The notes: a model not told the origin generated them from the letters alone. Positions 9,118 to 18,041 are shown, counted from the first letter of the stretch. The stretch is DNA of 37,885 nt from Streptomyces chilikensis (GCF_001642695.1 NZ_LWCC02000005.1:3281427-3319311), one strand, 5' to 3'. A program made the numbers and translations.

Positions 9118-10073
9118 CGGAAGCCGTGTTCCGCGAGACCGCCGCCGAACCACGCACCCAGGCGGTGCCGCTCTCCCACCTCTCCCTCGAGCTCGGCCAC
9201 CTCTACATGGAGGACTTCGAGGCCGGCCCCGAGCGGCTGCGCCGCCACTTCGCCCAGGTCGTCCACTGGGCCGAGGCGGTCCGCGAGGCCACCCGGGCCG
9301 CGACCGGGAAGCGGCCGCGCATCTCCACCTGCTTCCTGATCGACGACTACTTCACCCGCTTCTCCACCCCCCGCGAACTGGTGCCGATACTGCTCGCCGA
9401 GGCCGAGCGGGCCGGGCTGACCGTGGACTACCTGGCCCGCGAGTCCGGCTGCGCCGAGGCGGAGGGCGCGCCGGTGGCCGAGGCGGTCGCCGGACGGCTG
9501 GTGGAGTCGCCGCCGCCCGGCGCCTACGGGGCCCGTCCGCCCGCCGGCCAGACCGGCTGGCTCGCCAACGGCGAACGCAGCCCCGCCGCCCGCACCCCGC
9601 AGGCCATGAAGAAGGCCATTCCCTGGCAGGCGCCCCGGGAGACCGCCGCCCGCCAGCACTCCGTCTTCCTCGACGTCGAGCTGTGGAGCGAACGCCCCGG
9701 CGGCGGGAAGCTGTGGTCCTGCCCCTTCCTCGCCGCCGTCTGGCAGCTCGCCAGGCTCGGTCTGCTGCGCGACGAGGGCCGGGCGGTGCTGACGCCCCGG
9801 CCGCACGAGGGCCCGTTCCCGGACGACTGGGACGAGATGCCGCCGCTGCTCCAGCTCCAGTCCCGGGCCGCCCCGTTCGCCGCCTACCGCACCTGCTCGG
9901 TGCTGCCCAACCGGTTCGTGCCGGTGGAGCACGCGGTCCGGGTGATCCTCGACCAGACCGAGGTCGACCCCGGGGCGCTCGGACAGGTCGCCGGCCGGTC
10001 CGCGGGGGAGGGCGTCGCCGTCCCCGACTCCGTGGCCGACCGGATCTCCTACGTCTTCTACGCGGGGCAGTGA
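9114..10073 (+). CDS. SCO2522 family protein (unknown function)
   Basis: The protein has 319 residues. The start is GTG at 9114, overlapping the stop of the P-loop gene by four bases (GTGA); the frame is open far upstream but only by GC bias inside the previous gene. No named domain is evident. A conserved-looking core is ISTCFLIDDYFTRF near residue 65, with an acidic pair typical of a metal or nucleotide site. Other marks are a Pro/Gly-rich linker (about residues 137-150) and a Trp-rich C-terminal half. No signal peptide or membrane helix is present. Its place in the cassette implies it acts with the variant P-loop protein. Confidence 0.8.
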   Translation: MTEAVFRETAAEPRTQAVPLSHLSLELGHLYMEDFEAGPERLRRHFAQVVHWAEAVREATRAATGKRPRISTCFLIDDYFTRFSTPRELVPILLAEAERAGLTVDYLARESGCAEAEGAPVAEAVAGRLVESPPPGAYGARPPAGQTGWLANGERSPAARTPQAMKKAIPWQAPRETAARQHSVFLDVELWSERPGGGKLWSCPFLAAVWQLARLGLLRDEGRAVLTPRPHEGPFPDDWDEMPPLLQLQSRAAPFAAYRTCSVLPNRFVPVEHAVRVILDQTEVDPGALGQVAGRSAGEGVAVPDSVADRISYVFYAGQ

Positions 10074-10112
10074 CGTGACACGGGGGCCCGGGCAGGAAGA
10101 GAAGGGGGCGGC

Positions 10113-11090
10113 ATGAGCGCGGGGGAGAACCACGACGAGGGGATCGTGCTGCTCTGCGGCGAGGTCCGCACCGGCCTGCTTCCCGCGCACCAGGCCCTCG
10201 ACATCCGCGCGGCGGCCCAGCTGCTGCGGCTGCGCGCCGACGAGCGGGTCCTGGTCAGCGAACGCCCCAACCTCTACGCCCGCTCCCCGGACACGCTCAC
10301 CGGCGTCGACTGCCCGCTGCCCAGCGCCAGCGGCGCCAAGGTCCGCGCCGTCGGCACGGTCGCCGTGCGCGGCACGCTCACCGAGGGCCGGGTGCTCCAG
10401 ACCTCCGCCCGCCTCGGCCTCGCCGCCCGCGGCCCCGACCACCGCCGGCCCTGGGGCCACTACCTGGTCCGGCCCGGGACGCTCGAACCGTTCGGACGGC
10501 TGCCCCGCGAGGCCGTCGCCGAGGGCGTGCTGGCCGGGGCGCGGCGCGGCGAACTCGACGTCGGGCTGATCGCCGACGGCCTGCTCACCCAGTTGCTGCG
10601 CCACCCGCTGCTCGACCAGCACCCGCCCTTCAAGTCGCGCCCCACCCGGCTGCGGTGGACCGCGCTGCCCGCCGAGGCCGGGGCCGGCGGCCCGTCCATC
10701 GAGCGGCTCACCCTGGCCGAGGACGAGCTGCGCACCCTCAGGCTGCGCGTGCCGCCCGGCGCCGATCCGGCCGAGGTGGCCGGCCTCTGCGAGGACCTGG
10801 CCCTGCACGACTGGCTGCTCACCACCGTCGTGCGCCTCCTCGACGGCAGCCGGCTGGGCTCCGCCGACGGCACCGCCGTGGTCCGGGCGCTGCGGCCGGC
10901 CGTCGACCACCTGCTGCACCTGTGGATGCCGCGGGCCCGCCTCGAACCGTCGCTCGCCGCCCTCTGGGACGTGCTGGAGGAGCGCCCCGGGTTCACCCGC
11001 CAGTGGCAGGTCCTGGTCCGCCGGATCCGCGACCAGCTCGCCCTCCACGCCATCCCCGCGCTGCACCAGGAGGCGGTGATGGCTCCCTGA
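10113..11090 (+). CDS. SCO2521 family protein (unknown function)
   Basis: The protein has 325 residues and is probably cytoplasmic. It begins MSAGENHDEGIVLLCGEVRT and contains a segment (ASGAKVRAVGTVAVRGTLTEGRVLQTSARL) that looks like a beta-rich domain, followed by helices rich in Leu and Arg. No catalytic motif is recognised. GAAGAGAAGGGGGC precedes the ATG at 10113. It lies 39 nt after the SCO2522-type gene and 70 nt before the membrane-anchored gene at 11161, all on the same strand without an intervening terminator. Confidence 0.8.
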   Translation: MSAGENHDEGIVLLCGEVRTGLLPAHQALDIRAAAQLLRLRADERVLVSERPNLYARSPDTLTGVDCPLPSASGAKVRAVGTVAVRGTLTEGRVLQTSARLGLAARGPDHRRPWGHYLVRPGTLEPFGRLPREAVAEGVLAGARRGELDVGLIADGLLTQLLRHPLLDQHPPFKSRPTRLRWTALPAEAGAGGPSIERLTLAEDELRTLRLRVPPGADPAEVAGLCEDLALHDWLLTTVVRLLDGSRLGSADGTAVVRALRPAVDHLLHLWMPRARLEPSLAALWDVLEERPGFTRQWQVLVRRIRDQLALHAIPALHQEAVMAP

Positions 11091-11160
11091 GCAGACGCCG
11101 TCGCCCCGCCCAGCCTGAACAGCCGGACATCACGGACATCCCAACGGGGGGAGAAGCGAG

Positions 11161-12264
11161 ATGAGCACCACCCAGTCACCCCAGTCGCCGCAGTCACCAC
11201 GGTCACCCCGGCCGGACGGGACCGCGCGCCCGGCCGGCCGCGCGGGCCGGACACCGCCGCGGCTGCGGCGGGCGGGCACCGGCCTGGCCCTGGCGGCGCT
11301 GGTCCTCGCCGTCGCCGCGGTCCTCGACGTCGACGACGGGCCGCTGCTGAAGATCGTGCTCGCCGTGGTCTGCGGCACCGCCGCCCTGGTCGTCCAGCAC
11401 CTCGCCGGGCTGTCGCGGCAGCTCGCGGAGCAGGCCCGGGAGAGCCGCGAGACCCGGGTGGCGCTGGACGGCACCGTCACCGCCGTCCGGGAGAGCCTGG
11501 AACGGCACGCCGCCGACCTGCGGGGAGCGGCGGAGAAGCGCGCCGCGGCGCCCGCGCCGCCCGAGGGCCCCGTGGAGGCCGTCGCCTACCGCGTCGAGCG
11601 GGCCACCCCCGACTCCATCCCCGAGCAGTCCCGGCGCGCCATCGCCGAGGTGCTCACCACCGGGCCGGACATCCTGCAGACCTTCGCCCGCGCCGAGCTG
11701 GAGCGGGTGGTGCGGCACATGGCCGACCTCAACAACCTCACCGCCGAGTGCGCGGGAGAGAACCACGACTGGATGCTCTCCCTCACCCACTCCACCGAGC
11801 GGTCCATCTTCGCCACCAGCACCTCGGTGGACCGCGAGTTCTGGAACAGCGAGCCCGCCTCCCGGTACCTCCAGGCCCAGCGGGAGGCCATCGAGCGGGG
11901 CGTCGTCGTGCAGCGGCTGTTCCTGCTGGAGTCCGCGGAGATGCTCGACGACAAGCTGCTGCGGCTCTGCGAGGAACAGGAACTGCTCGGCATCGAGCTG
12001 CGCGCCGCGGTGATGCAGGAACTCCCGCCGCACCTCCAGCGGGGCACGACCAGCGACTTCATCCTCTACGACGAGGGCGTCTCCTTCGAGATCGAGCAGG
12101 ACCTGCGCGACGTCAACGTCAAGACCCGGCTGATCGCCCGCCCCGACCACGTCGAGCAGCGGCTGCGGCGGTTCCGCGAACTGTGGGAGGCCGGGATGAA
12201 CCTGCGGGACCTGGAGACCCGGGTCGACGACGAGGAGGACGGCGCCTGGATGGTCGACGTGTGA
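11161..12264 (+). CDS. Membrane-anchored protein with a cytoplasmic PLD-like domain (tentative)
   Basis: The 367-residue protein has an N-terminal Ser-Pro-Gln repeat ([13 protein letters not shown], residues 6-18), two adjacent hydrophobic helices (about 40-57 and 63-82), a charged probable coiled coil to about 125, then a soluble domain. That domain has [12 protein letters not shown] followed by [21 protein letters not shown], a pattern common in actinobacterial proteins with a phospholipase D-like Rossmann core. A second segment, [15 protein letters not shown], fits the same fold. I see no HKD catalytic pair, so it may be a sensor or binding domain. Position suggests a sixth cassette member that tethers the system to the membrane. 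Confidence 0.6.
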   Translation: MSTTQSPQSPQSPRSPRPDGTARPAGRAGRTPPRLRRAGTGLALAALVLAVAAVLDVDDGPLLKIVLAVVCGTAALVVQHLAGLSRQLAEQARESRETRVALDGTVTAVRESLERHAADLRGAAEKRAAAPAPPEGPVEAVAYRVERATPDSIPEQSRRAIAEVLTTGPDILQTFARAELERVVRHMADLNNLTAECAGENHDWMLSLTHSTERSIFATSTSVDREFWNSEPASRYLQAQREAIERGVVVQRLFLLESAEMLDDKLLRLCEEQELLGIELRAAVMQELPPHLQRGTTSDFILYDEGVSFEIEQDLRDVNVKTRLIARPDHVEQRLRRFRELWEAGMNLRDLETRVDDEEDGAWMVDV

Positions 12265-12298
12265 CCGCCGCACGGGCCCCGCGGGGCCCGTGCGGCGG
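12265..12298 (+). terminator. 34-bp perfect palindrome ending the cassette
   Basis: Beginning at the first base after the stop codon of the membrane-protein gene, a 34-bp sequence is its own exact reverse complement (arms CCGCCGCACGGGCCCCG and CGGGGCCCGTGCGGCGG). It would fold as a very stable hairpin and should end transcription before recO, 19 nt downstream. It may also reduce read-through of recO. Confidence 0.7.
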
Positions 12299-12316
12299 GT
12301 GCGGGAGAATGGGGCC

Positions 12317-13063
12317 ATGAGTCTCTTCCGGGACGACGGCGTCGTCCTGCGCACCCAGAAGCTCGGCGAGGCGGACCGGATCATCACGCTGCTGACCCGC
12401 GGCCACGGCCGGGTGCGCGCGGTCGCCCGCGGGGTACGGCGCACCAAGTCGAAGTTCGGGGCGCGGCTGGAGCCGTTCTCCCACGTCGACGTACAGTTCT
12501 TCGCCCGCGGCAGCGAGCTGGTCGGCCGCACCCTGCCGCTGTGCACGCAGAGCGAGACCATCGCCGCGTACGGCGGGGCGATCGTCGCCGACTACGACCG
12601 GTACACCGCCGGCACCGCCATGCTGGAGACCGCCGAGCGGTTCACCGAGCAGGAGGGCGAGCAGGCCGTGCAGCAGTACCTGCTGCTGGTCGGCGCCCTG
12701 CGCACCCTCGCCCGCGGCGAGCACGCCCCCCACCTGGTCCTCGACGCCTTCCTGCTGCGCTCCCTGGCCGTCAACGGCTACGCGCCCAGCTTCGGCGACT
12801 GCGCGCGGTGCGGGATGCCCGGACCGAACCGGTTCTTCTCCGTGGCCGGCGGCGGCTCGGTCTGCGTGGACTGCCGGATGCCGGGCAGCGTGGTGCCCTC
12901 CGCCCCCGCCCTGACGCTGCTGGGCGCGCTGCTCACGGGAGACTGGGAGACCGCGGACGCCGCCGAGCCCCGGCACGTCCGCGAGGGCAGCGGGCTGGTC
13001 GCCGCCTACCTGCACTGGCACCTGGAGCGCGGTCTGAGGTCGCTCAGGTTCGTGGAACAGTAG
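12317..13063 (+). CDS. recO: DNA repair protein RecO
   Basis: RecO helps load RecA on SSB-coated single-stranded DNA in the RecFOR pathway. The 248-residue protein has the N-terminal OB-fold segment ([20 protein letters not shown]), a central helical region and the C-terminal four-cysteine zinc finger (C152, C155, C173, C176). The ATG at 12317 has GGGAGAA about 9 nt upstream. uppS follows 43 nt downstream on the same strand, so the pair is probably co-transcribed, as in many actinobacteria. Confidence 0.97.
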   Translation: MSLFRDDGVVLRTQKLGEADRIITLLTRGHGRVRAVARGVRRTKSKFGARLEPFSHVDVQFFARGSELVGRTLPLCTQSETIAAYGGAIVADYDRYTAGTAMLETAERFTEQEGEQAVQQYLLLVGALRTLARGEHAPHLVLDAFLLRSLAVNGYAPSFGDCARCGMPGPNRFFSVAGGGSVCVDCRMPGSVVPSAPALTLLGALLTGDWETADAAEPRHVREGSGLVAAYLHWHLERGLRSLRFVEQ

Positions 13064-13106
13064 GACGCCCAACCGGTCGGACGACGAGGACGAGGAGCTA
13101 CGAGAC

Positions 13107-13958
13107 ATGGCTGTACGCGGATTCCTGGGGCGGCAGCGCCGCGAGTACAAGGCGCCGGAGCCGCACCCGTCGGGGGCGCGTGCGCCGCAGCTGCCGTCCG
13201 AGCTGGTGCCGGGACACGTGGCGATCGTCATGGACGGCAACGGGCGCTGGGCCAAGGAGCGCGGGCTGCCGCGCACCGAGGGCCACAAGGTGGGCGCCGA
13301 GCGGGTGCTCGACGTGCTCCAGGGGGCCATCGAGGCGGGCGTGGGCGCGGTCTCGCTGTACGCCTTCTCCACCGAGAACTGGAAGCGGTCGCCCGAGGAG
13401 GTGCGCTTCCTGATGAACTTCAACCGGGACTTCATCCGCAAGAGCCGGGACGAGCTGGACGCGCTGGGCATCCGGGTGCGGTGGGTCGGCCGCATGCCGA
13501 AGCTGTGGACGTCCGTCGCCAAGGAACTCCAGGTCGCCCAGGAGCAGACCAAGGACAACGACCGGCTGACGCTGTACTTCTGCATGAACTACGGCGGCCG
13601 CGCGGAGATCGCCGACGCCGCGCAGGCACTGGCGGAGGACGTGAAGGCCGGGCGGCTGGACCCGTCCAAGGTCAGCGAGAAGACCTTCGCGAAGTACCTC
13701 TACTACCCGGACATGCCGGACGTTGACCTCTTCCTGCGCCCCAGCGGCGAGCAGCGGACCTCCAACTACCTGCTGTGGCAGTCCGCCTACGCGGAGATGG
13801 TGTTCCAGGACGTGCTGTGGCCGGACTTCGACCGCCGCGACCTGTGGCGGGCCTGCCTGGAGTACGCGCAGCGGGACCGGCGGTTCGGCGGGGCGGTGCC
13901 CAACGAGCAGCTGCTCGCGATGGAGTCCGCGATGAAGGGGCGCCCGGCGGAGGCGTGA
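13107..13958 (+). CDS. uppS: Isoprenyl transferase (undecaprenyl diphosphate synthase type)
   Basis: A cis-prenyltransferase of 283 residues that extends allylic diphosphates with isopentenyl diphosphate to make the polyprenyl carrier for peptidoglycan precursors. The catalytic motif is [10 protein letters not shown] (D43 binds Mg and the diphosphate). The signatures [12 protein letters not shown] and [17 protein letters not shown] are complete. The N-terminus has an extra basic stretch of about 30 residues typical of actinobacterial members. GAGGAG lies ahead of the ATG at 13107. Streptomyces often have more than one homologue, so chain length (C50 or C55) is not decided here. Confidence 0.96.
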   Translation: MAVRGFLGRQRREYKAPEPHPSGARAPQLPSELVPGHVAIVMDGNGRWAKERGLPRTEGHKVGAERVLDVLQGAIEAGVGAVSLYAFSTENWKRSPEEVRFLMNFNRDFIRKSRDELDALGIRVRWVGRMPKLWTSVAKELQVAQEQTKDNDRLTLYFCMNYGGRAEIADAAQALAEDVKAGRLDPSKVSEKTFAKYLYYPDMPDVDLFLRPSGEQRTSNYLLWQSAYAEMVFQDVLWPDFDRRDLWRACLEYAQRDRRFGGAVPNEQLLAMESAMKGRPAEA

Positions 13959-14012
13959 TCGCCGCCGTGAGGATCACGGCTCCTTGAACGACCCGACGCG
14001 GGAGGGGCCGCC

Positions 14013-14549
14013 GTGAGCCAGGACGTGGTGCCGGAGACCGTGGTGCTCGAGTACGAGAGCACCGCGGAGGACCTCCGGGAGACGGTCCGCGTCCTCTCGC
14101 GGAAGCGGCGTGGTCTGACCGGCCTCGTCTGCAGGCCGGTGACCTGGGTGGTCCTGGGGCTCCTGGGGGCGGCGGTGATCGCCGCGGGTGCGGGCGGGCG
14201 GTCCGGGTCCCTCCTCGTCCTCGGCGCGGTGCTCCTGGCCGAGGCGGTGCTGCTGCCCTTCCTGCCCCGGCTGTCGGCGCGGCAGCAGATCAAGGCGATG
14301 GGCAGCCTCCTCGTTCCGTGCCGGGTCACGGTCGACGAGGACGGCATGCGGACCGTCACCGCGGCCATGGACACGCGCATGGCGTGGGAGGCGTTCGGCA
14401 GCTACGTCGAGACCGACCGGCTGTTCGTGCTGCGGGGGCCGGAGCGGAGCGGGATGCGCGGGGGGTGGCTGGCGAAGCGGGGGCTCGCCGGGCCGGCCGA
14501 GGTGGACCGCCTGCGGACCCTCCTGGACCGCCGCCTTCCGCGCGCCTGA
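14013..14549 (+). CDS. YcxB-like membrane protein
   Basis: The protein has 178 residues. A short cytoplasmic N-terminus is followed by two close hydrophobic helices (about residues 46-64 and 68-86) and a C-terminal domain (VTVDEDGMRTVTAAMDTRMAWEAFGSYVETDRLFVL) with the layout of the YcxB family. The biochemical role of that family is not known. The start is GTG at 14013 with GGGAGGGG just upstream. It follows uppS by 54 nt and may be read through from it; it is convergent with zur. Confidence 0.8.
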   Translation: MSQDVVPETVVLEYESTAEDLRETVRVLSRKRRGLTGLVCRPVTWVVLGLLGAAVIAAGAGGRSGSLLVLGAVLLAEAVLLPFLPRLSARQQIKAMGSLLVPCRVTVDEDGMRTVTAAMDTRMAWEAFGSYVETDRLFVLRGPERSGMRGGWLAKRGLAGPAEVDRLRTLLDRRLPRA

Positions 14550-14635
14550 CGCCTCCGCCCTCCCCGCCGGGTCCCGCGGCGCGCAGCCGCACCGCCGCGC
14601 GGCGCGCGGACCAGGCCCTTCCGCCCGCGGGCAGT

Positions 14636-14656
14636 CGTGCCGCCAAGGGCGGCACG
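14636..14656 (+). terminator. Hairpin between the YcxB-like gene and zur
   Basis: CGTGCCGCC-AAG-GGCGGCACG is a perfect 9-bp stem with a 3-nt loop, 86 nt after the YcxB-type stop. Being symmetric, it could end transcripts from either side of this 300-bp convergent gap. Confidence 0.55.
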
Positions 14657-14672
14657 GGCGGGCGCGGGCCGA

Positions 14673-14802
14673 CACGTGCGCACGTGACGGTTCGCCGCGC
14701 GGAAGCTCGGCCCCTCCTGGGAAGGGGGCGGATCGGGGGATGAACAGCGCTGTCCGCCCGGCCCCGGGCTTGCGCACGCCGCTGTGCGGTCACGTGCGCA
14801 CG
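14673..14802. repeat. Repeated CACGTGCGCACG motif in the convergent gap
   Basis: CACGTGCGCACG occurs at 14673-14684 and 14791-14802. The first copy extends to a perfect 14-bp palindrome (CACGTGCGCACGTG, 14673-14686). Both lie in the noncoding stretch 14550-14850, which otherwise holds only the hairpin at 14636. No function is assigned. Confidence 0.4.
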
Positions 14803-14850
14803 GCACCGCCCGCGAGGGGGGCCGGGCGGCGCCCGCGGGGCGGGGGGCGG

Positions 14851-15264
14851 TCAGGAGGTCGCGCAGGCGGCGCAGGTGCCGAAGATCTCGACGGTGTGGT
14901 CGACGTCCACGAAGCCGTGCTCCGCGGCGATCGCGTCGGCCCACCGCTCCACGGCCGGCCCCTCGACCTCCACCGCCTTGCCGCACCCGCGGCACACCAG
15001 GTGGTGGTGGTGCTCCTCGCTCGCGCAGCGCCGGTACACCGACTCGCCTTCGGACGTGCGGAGCACGTCCACCTCGCCCGCGTCGGCGAGGGACTGCAGC
15101 GTCCGGTAGACGGTGGTGAGACCCACGGAGTCGCCCCGGTGACGGAGCATGTCGTGGAGTTCCTGGGCACTGCGGAATCCGTTGACCTCGTCCAGGGCCT
15201 GCGCCACGGCGGCGCGCTGTCGGGTGGAACGGCCCCGTACGGGCGATCCGGCGGTCGACGTCAC
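14851..15264 (-). CDS. zur: Zinc uptake regulator Zur (Fur family)
   Basis: A Fur-family repressor of 137 residues that binds DNA when loaded with zinc. The winged helix covers about residues 10-75 (LTTVYRTLQSLADAGEVDVL). The dimer and metal part has CRGC (91-94) and CAAC (131-134) for the structural zinc, with the EEHHHH run (83-88), H116 and H123 for regulatory metal. The start is GTG at 15264 with GAGGAGG about 6 nt upstream. It is the last gene of the znuA-znuC-znuB-zur run, so the repressor is made from the operon it probably controls. Confidence 0.93.
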   Translation of the reverse strand: MTSTAGSPVRGRSTRQRAAVAQALDEVNGFRSAQELHDMLRHRGDSVGLTTVYRTLQSLADAGEVDVLRTSEGESVYRRCASEEHHHHLVCRGCGKAVEVEGPAVERWADAIAAEHGFVDVDHTVEIFGTCAACATS

Positions 15265-15322
15265 CGTTGCCTCCTCACATTCGTGGGTCGCCGGGCCATT
15301 GTGCCAGCCCGGCGGTGCGCGG

Positions 15323-16243
15323 TCAGGTTCCCCGCCGTCCGGCGGGACCTTCGGCCGTGGTGAGGTCGTACTCGGCCTCGTCCTCCGGCCCCGGCGCGCG
15401 GGCGGCCCGCGCCCGCCGCGCGCCGGCCGCCGCACGGCGTCTGGCCAGCGGTGTGGCCAGCGCCGTCAGCAGCACGAACCCGCCGATGGTCAGCAGCACG
15501 ATGGTCGCGCCCGGCGGCACGTCGTTGTAGTACGAGACGGTGGTGCCGCCCAGCGTGGCGGCGACGCCCAGCGCCACCGCGGTCGCGAAGGTCGCGGCGA
15601 AGCTCCGCGCCAGCTGCTGCGCGGCGGCGACCGGCACCACCATCAGCGCGGACACCAGCAGCAGGCCGACGACCCGCATGGCGACCGTGACGGTGACCGC
15701 CGCGGTGACCGCGACCAGCAGGTTCAGCGCCCGCACCGGCAGCCCGGTGACCCGCGCGAACTCCTCGTCCTGGCTGACGGCGAAGAGCTGGCGGCGCAGC
15801 CCCACGGTGACCAGCAGCACCAGCGCGGCGAGCACGCAGATCGCGACGACGTCGGAGGAGCTGACGGTGGAGAGCGAGCCGAACAGGTAGGTGGTCAGGC
15901 CGGCGTTGGTGCCGCCGGGGGCGAGCGCGGTGAGCAGCACACCACCGGCCATGCCGCCGTAGAAGAGCATGGCCAGCGCGATGTCGCCGCGCGCCTTGCC
16001 GTACCAGCGGATCAGCTCCATCAGCACCGAGCCGGCGACGGCGACGGCGGTGGCCACCCAGACCGGCGAGGAGTTCAGCAGGAAGCCGAGGCCGACGCCG
16101 GTCATGGCGACGTGGCCGATGCCGTCGCCCATCAGGGCCTGGCGGCGCTGCACCAGGTAGATGCCGACGGCGGGTGCGGTCAGGCCGACCAGGACGGCCG
16201 CGAGCAGCGCCCGCTGCATGAAGGCGTAGTTCAGGAGGTCCAT
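15323..16243 (-). CDS. znuB: Zinc ABC transporter permease ZnuB
   Basis: An integral membrane permease of 306 residues with about eight or nine hydrophobic segments, of the ABC-3 family (opening MDLLNYAFMQRALLAAVLVG, core GDGIGHVAMTGVGLGF). It forms the channel of the zinc importer with ZnuC and receives zinc from ZnuA. Its ATG overlaps the TGA of znuC by one base (TGATG), so the two are translationally coupled. The C-terminal tail after about residue 275 is Arg/Ala-rich and acidic at the end, probably cytoplasmic and poorly ordered. Confidence 0.95.
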   Translation of the reverse strand: MDLLNYAFMQRALLAAVLVGLTAPAVGIYLVQRRQALMGDGIGHVAMTGVGLGFLLNSSPVWVATAVAVAGSVLMELIRWYGKARGDIALAMLFYGGMAGGVLLTALAPGGTNAGLTTYLFGSLSTVSSSDVVAICVLAALVLLVTVGLRRQLFAVSQDEEFARVTGLPVRALNLLVAVTAAVTVTVAMRVVGLLLVSALMVVPVAAAQQLARSFAATFATAVALGVAATLGGTTVSYYNDVPPGATIVLLTIGGFVLLTALATPLARRRAAAGARRARAARAPGPEDEAEYDLTTAEGPAGRRGT

Positions 16244-17010
16244 CAGCTCAGCAGTCCCGTACGGAGGTGGTCGGCGTCCGCGTCGTCGTGCGGGTGGACG
16301 TGGTCGTGGCCGGGCAGCGCGTGCTGGCCCAGGGCCTTCGGCGGCGGACCGTCGTGCAGCACGCAGCCGTCGCGCAGCACCACCGCGCGGTCGATCAGCG
16401 GCTCCAGCGGGCCCAGCTCGTGCAGCACCAGCAGCACGGTGACGCCGCGGGCGACCTGCTCGCGCAGGGTGTCCGCGAGGACCTGCTGGCTGGCCAGGTC
16501 GACGCCCGCCATCGGCTCGTCCATGATCAGCAGTTCGGGCTCGGAGGCGAGCGCGCGGGCGATCAGCACCCGCTGGTGCTGGCCGCCGGAGAGGGCGTCC
16601 ACCGGGTCCTTGGCGCGGTCGGCGAGGCCGACCAGCTCCAGGGCGTGCCGCACCGCCTCGTGGTCGGCCCTGCGGAGCAGGCCGAAGCGGGCCCGGGACA
16701 GCCGCCCGGAGGCGACCACCTCGGTGACGGTGGCCGGCACCCCGCCCGCGGCGGTGGTGCGCTGCGGGACGTACCCGATGCGCGACCACCCGCGGAAGCG
16801 GCGGCGGGGGACGCCGAACAGGTCGATCTCGCCGGAGACGACCGGCACCTGGCCGATGACCGCGCGGACCGTGGTCGACTTGCCGGAGCCGTTGGCGCCG
16901 AGCAGGGCGACGACCTCGCCGCGCCGCACGGTCAGGTCGATGCCCCGCAGGACGGGCTTCGCGCCCAGCTCGGCGCGTACCGTGCGCAGGGATATGACGG
17001 GCTCGTCCAC
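16243..17010 (-). CDS. znuC: Zinc ABC transporter ATP-binding protein ZnuC
   Basis: The ATPase of the zinc importer, 255 residues. It shows Walker A GANGSGKST (38-46), signature LSGGQHQR, Walker B LLIMDEP and the switch His in LVLHELG. The C-terminus ends in a His/Asp-rich tail (HALPGHDHVHPHDDADADH) that could bind zinc, an addition to the standard ABC domain. The start is GTG at 17010 with AGGAGG 7 nt upstream. znuA ends 32 nt before it. Confidence 0.95.
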   Translation of the reverse strand: MDEPVISLRTVRAELGAKPVLRGIDLTVRRGEVVALLGANGSGKSTTVRAVIGQVPVVSGEIDLFGVPRRRFRGWSRIGYVPQRTTAAGGVPATVTEVVASGRLSRARFGLLRRADHEAVRHALELVGLADRAKDPVDALSGGQHQRVLIARALASEPELLIMDEPMAGVDLASQQVLADTLREQVARGVTVLLVLHELGPLEPLIDRAVVLRDGCVLHDGPPPKALGQHALPGHDHVHPHDDADADHLRTGLLS

Positions 17011-17042
17011 GGCGCCCTCCTGAGGATGGGGATCCGGCCGGC

Positions 17043-18041
17043 TCACTTGGCTCCCAGTGCCTTCCGCAGCGCCGCGAGGTTGGACTCCATGACCTGGAAG
17101 TAGTCGTCGCCGCGCGACTTGTCGGTGACGCCCTCCAGCGGGTCGAGCACGTCGGTCCGCAGCCCGGTGTCCTCGGCGAGGGTCTTCGCGGTGCTGTCGC
17201 TGACCAGGGTCTCGTAGAAGACGGTGGTGACGCCGTCCTCCTCCGCGATGTGCTGGAGCTCCTTGACCCGGGCGCCGCTGGGCTCGGACTCGGGGTCGAG
17301 GCCCGTGATGGACTCCTCGATCAGGCCGTAGGCCTCGGCGAGGTATCCGAAGGCGGAGTGGTTGGTGAGGAAGACGTCGGTCTTCCGGTCCTTCAGGCCG
17401 TCCTCGAACTTCTTGTCCAGCGCGTCGAGGCGGTTCACCAGGTCCTCGGTGTTGGCCCGGTAGTCGGCGGCGTGGTCCGGGTCGGCCTTCTGGAAGGCCT
17501 TGGAGACGCCCTCGGCGACCTCGGCGTACTTGTCCGGGTCCAGCCAGATGTGGGGGTCCTGGGCGCCGGCCGCGTGGGAGTGGCCGTGGTCGTGGCCCTC
17601 GTGCTCGTCGGCGTGCTCGCCCCCGTGCTCGTCGGCGTGCTCCCCGCCGTCGACCTCGGCGCCGTGCTCCTCGAGCTCGGTGAGGGTGGCGGCGTCTATC
17701 TTCTCGGGGCCCTCGGTCTGGGTGACGGCCTCGTCGACGGCGGGCTGGAGGCCCTTGAGGTAGAGGATCGCGTCCGTCTCGGCGAGCGCGGCGGTCTGCC
17801 GGGCGGTGATCTCCAGGTCGTGCGGCTCCTGGCCGGGCTCGACCAGGGTGGTGACGCTGACGTTCTTCCCGCCGATCTGCTCGGCGAGGAAGGCCATCGG
17901 GTAGAACGACGCGACGACATCGAACTTCTCGGTGTTCTTGGGGGAGGCCGTGGCGCCGCCGGAGCAGGCGGTGAGGGCGGTGGCGCCCAGCACCGTGGCG
18001 GTGGTGGCGGCGGCGGTCGATATCAGGCGTCGGACGTTCAT
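17043..18041 (-). CDS. znuA: Zinc ABC transporter substrate-binding lipoprotein ZnuA
   Basis: The 332-residue protein is exported as a lipoprotein: the lipobox ends LTAC with C26 as the lipidated residue. It is a cluster A-I metal-binding protein. Probable zinc ligands are H74 (EPHDLE), H164 (DPHIWLDP) and a third His in LTNHSAFGYL. Between the first two lies a His/Glu/Asp-rich loop (about 126-157) with a GEHADEHG direct repeat, the hallmark of zinc rather than manganese binding. The ATG at 18041 is preferred. Another ATG at 18050 is in frame, and neither has a convincing ribosome binding site, so a very short or leaderless mRNA is possible. Confidence 0.94.
   Translation of the reverse strand: MNVRRLISTAAATTATVLGATALTACSGGATASPKNTEKFDVVASFYPMAFLAEQIGGKNVSVTTLVEPGQEPHDLEITARQTAALAETDAILYLKGLQPAVDEAVTQTEGPEKIDAATLTELEEHGAEVDGGEHADEHGGEHADEHEGHDHGHSHAAGAQDPHIWLDPDKYAEVAEGVSKAFQKADPDHAADYRANTEDLVNRLDALDKKFEDGLKDRKTDVFLTNHSAFGYLAEAYGLIEESITGLDPESEPSGARVKELQHIAEEDGVTTVFYETLVSDSTAKTLAEDTGLRTDVLDPLEGVTDKSRGDDYFQVMESNLAALRKALGAK

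Noticed and set aside
5536-9153. A 1205-codon open frame on the minus strand opposite the cassette
   Set aside because: It is a GC-bias shadow: composition is Val/Gly/Leu/Asp repeats and it lies opposite four well-supported genes with normal starts and couplings.
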